DNA of 64,000 nucleotides from Lichenostomus cassidix (lineage: Eukaryota > Chordata > Aves > Passeriformes > Meliphagidae), in contig CM039193.1 in the NCBI GenBank assembly GCA_008360975.2, positions 15,428,501 through 15,492,500 of the forward strand, given 5' to 3'. Positions 63,572 through 64,000 of the stretch are shown here, in pieces. Made by a program: the position numbers and the translations under genes. The notes below the pieces were generated by a model. That model ran no database searches and was not told where the DNA came from. It worked only from the letters and a program-made list of their open reading frames with translations. Each line of letters begins with the position of its first letter. Positions within the stretch are counted from its first letter, which is position 1.

Positions 63572-64000
63572 CATGTTTGCAAAAGAGCAAAGTACTACGT
63601 GCAGCAACAGAGCAGCTGCCTTCCTGCTCCCAGAGTATTCCACCTCAAAGTTGGGGTGCTCCAGGGGAGGGAGGCCAAAGATCAAACTACATCTCTGCAG
63701 GCGTAATAGCCACACATACCTGAGATAACCCTCATGCCCCAGAAATGTGGGCATGTCATACCCACACAAAGGCCAGCAAGCAGGAAAACAAAAGGGTTTT
63801 CCCACCCAGCATCATTATGGAAGGCAGGGAAAGTCTCTGTTCAGGGTTAGACTTCAAGCTCCTGCAGCCAGACCTATGCCTGGGATCAGAGTCGTACAGT
63901 GACCCAGATATGGCATCTGCAAAGGGAATTATTTGGTACAGCCAACACTGCAGCAGGGTACCTGCCCTGAGAGGCACTGCTTGCTCAGATGCTCATCTAG

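Larger units (their letters stand above)
59176..64000 (-). other. CACNA2D2: CACNA2D2 intron upstream of the exon (partial)
   Basis: Sequence 5' of the exon in transcription order, running off the right edge. It contains a CR1 fragment (about 60516-60920) and a nested inverted repeat near 63517. No exon matching the short preceding coding segment (the alpha-2 region just after the signal peptide) was recognised. Apart from these features the stretch looks like ordinary intronic DNA. Confidence 0.65.

Noticed and set aside
1..64000. Prokaryotic-type systems such as CRISPR arrays, operons, toxin-antitoxin pairs or phage genes
   Set aside because: Vertebrate repeats, spliced exon structure and lack of dense ORFs exclude a bacterial or phage origin. 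No regularly spaced direct repeats of CRISPR type were seen.

Overview
The window is vertebrate nuclear DNA, almost certainly from a bird and most likely a songbird. Three kinds of repeat point there: CR1 LINE fragments (about 2558-2757, 42741-42806 and 60516-60920), a tRNA-Ile-headed SINE with a CR1-type tail resembling TguSINE1 of passerines (about 29486-29632), and an LTR-like element. There are no bacterial operons, no long open reading frames and no dense coding. The short ATG-to-stop frames scattered over both strands look like chance frames in non-coding DNA.

Only one protein-coding segment could be supported: a 117-base exon on the minus strand at 59059-59175. It has a good acceptor and donor and encodes 39 residues that closely match, from memory of the family, the N-terminal alpha-2 region of the voltage-gated calcium channel auxiliary subunit alpha-2/delta-2 (CACNA2D2). 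The rest reads as the two flanking introns: the upstream intron at 59176-64000 and the downstream intron at 1-59058, both running off the window. No neighbouring exon was recognised, so at least 59 kb of downstream intron lies here.

Layout: 1-10 kb is unique intronic sequence with one CR1 3' end and an old MIR-like fragment. 10-29 kb is mostly unique, with several AT-rich or CpG-retaining islands that look like constrained non-coding elements, plus MIR-like fragments. 29.4-31.8 kb is the mobile-element island: the SINE, then an LTR-like element on the minus strand with internal ~180-bp repeats and a telomere-like hexamer tract. 32-59 kb is unique intron with further candidate regulatory islands, a perfect 13-bp hairpin, simple repeats and a CpG-rich patch. 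59-64 kb holds the exon, a CR1 fragment with remnants of its second ORF, and a nested inverted repeat.

No undescribed multi-gene system was found. The points most worth a second look are the telomere-like tract inside the LTR-like repeat array, the array of candidate enhancers in a very long CACNA2D2 intron, and the small perfect inverted repeats. All regulatory calls rest on sequence character alone, because no alignment could be run.
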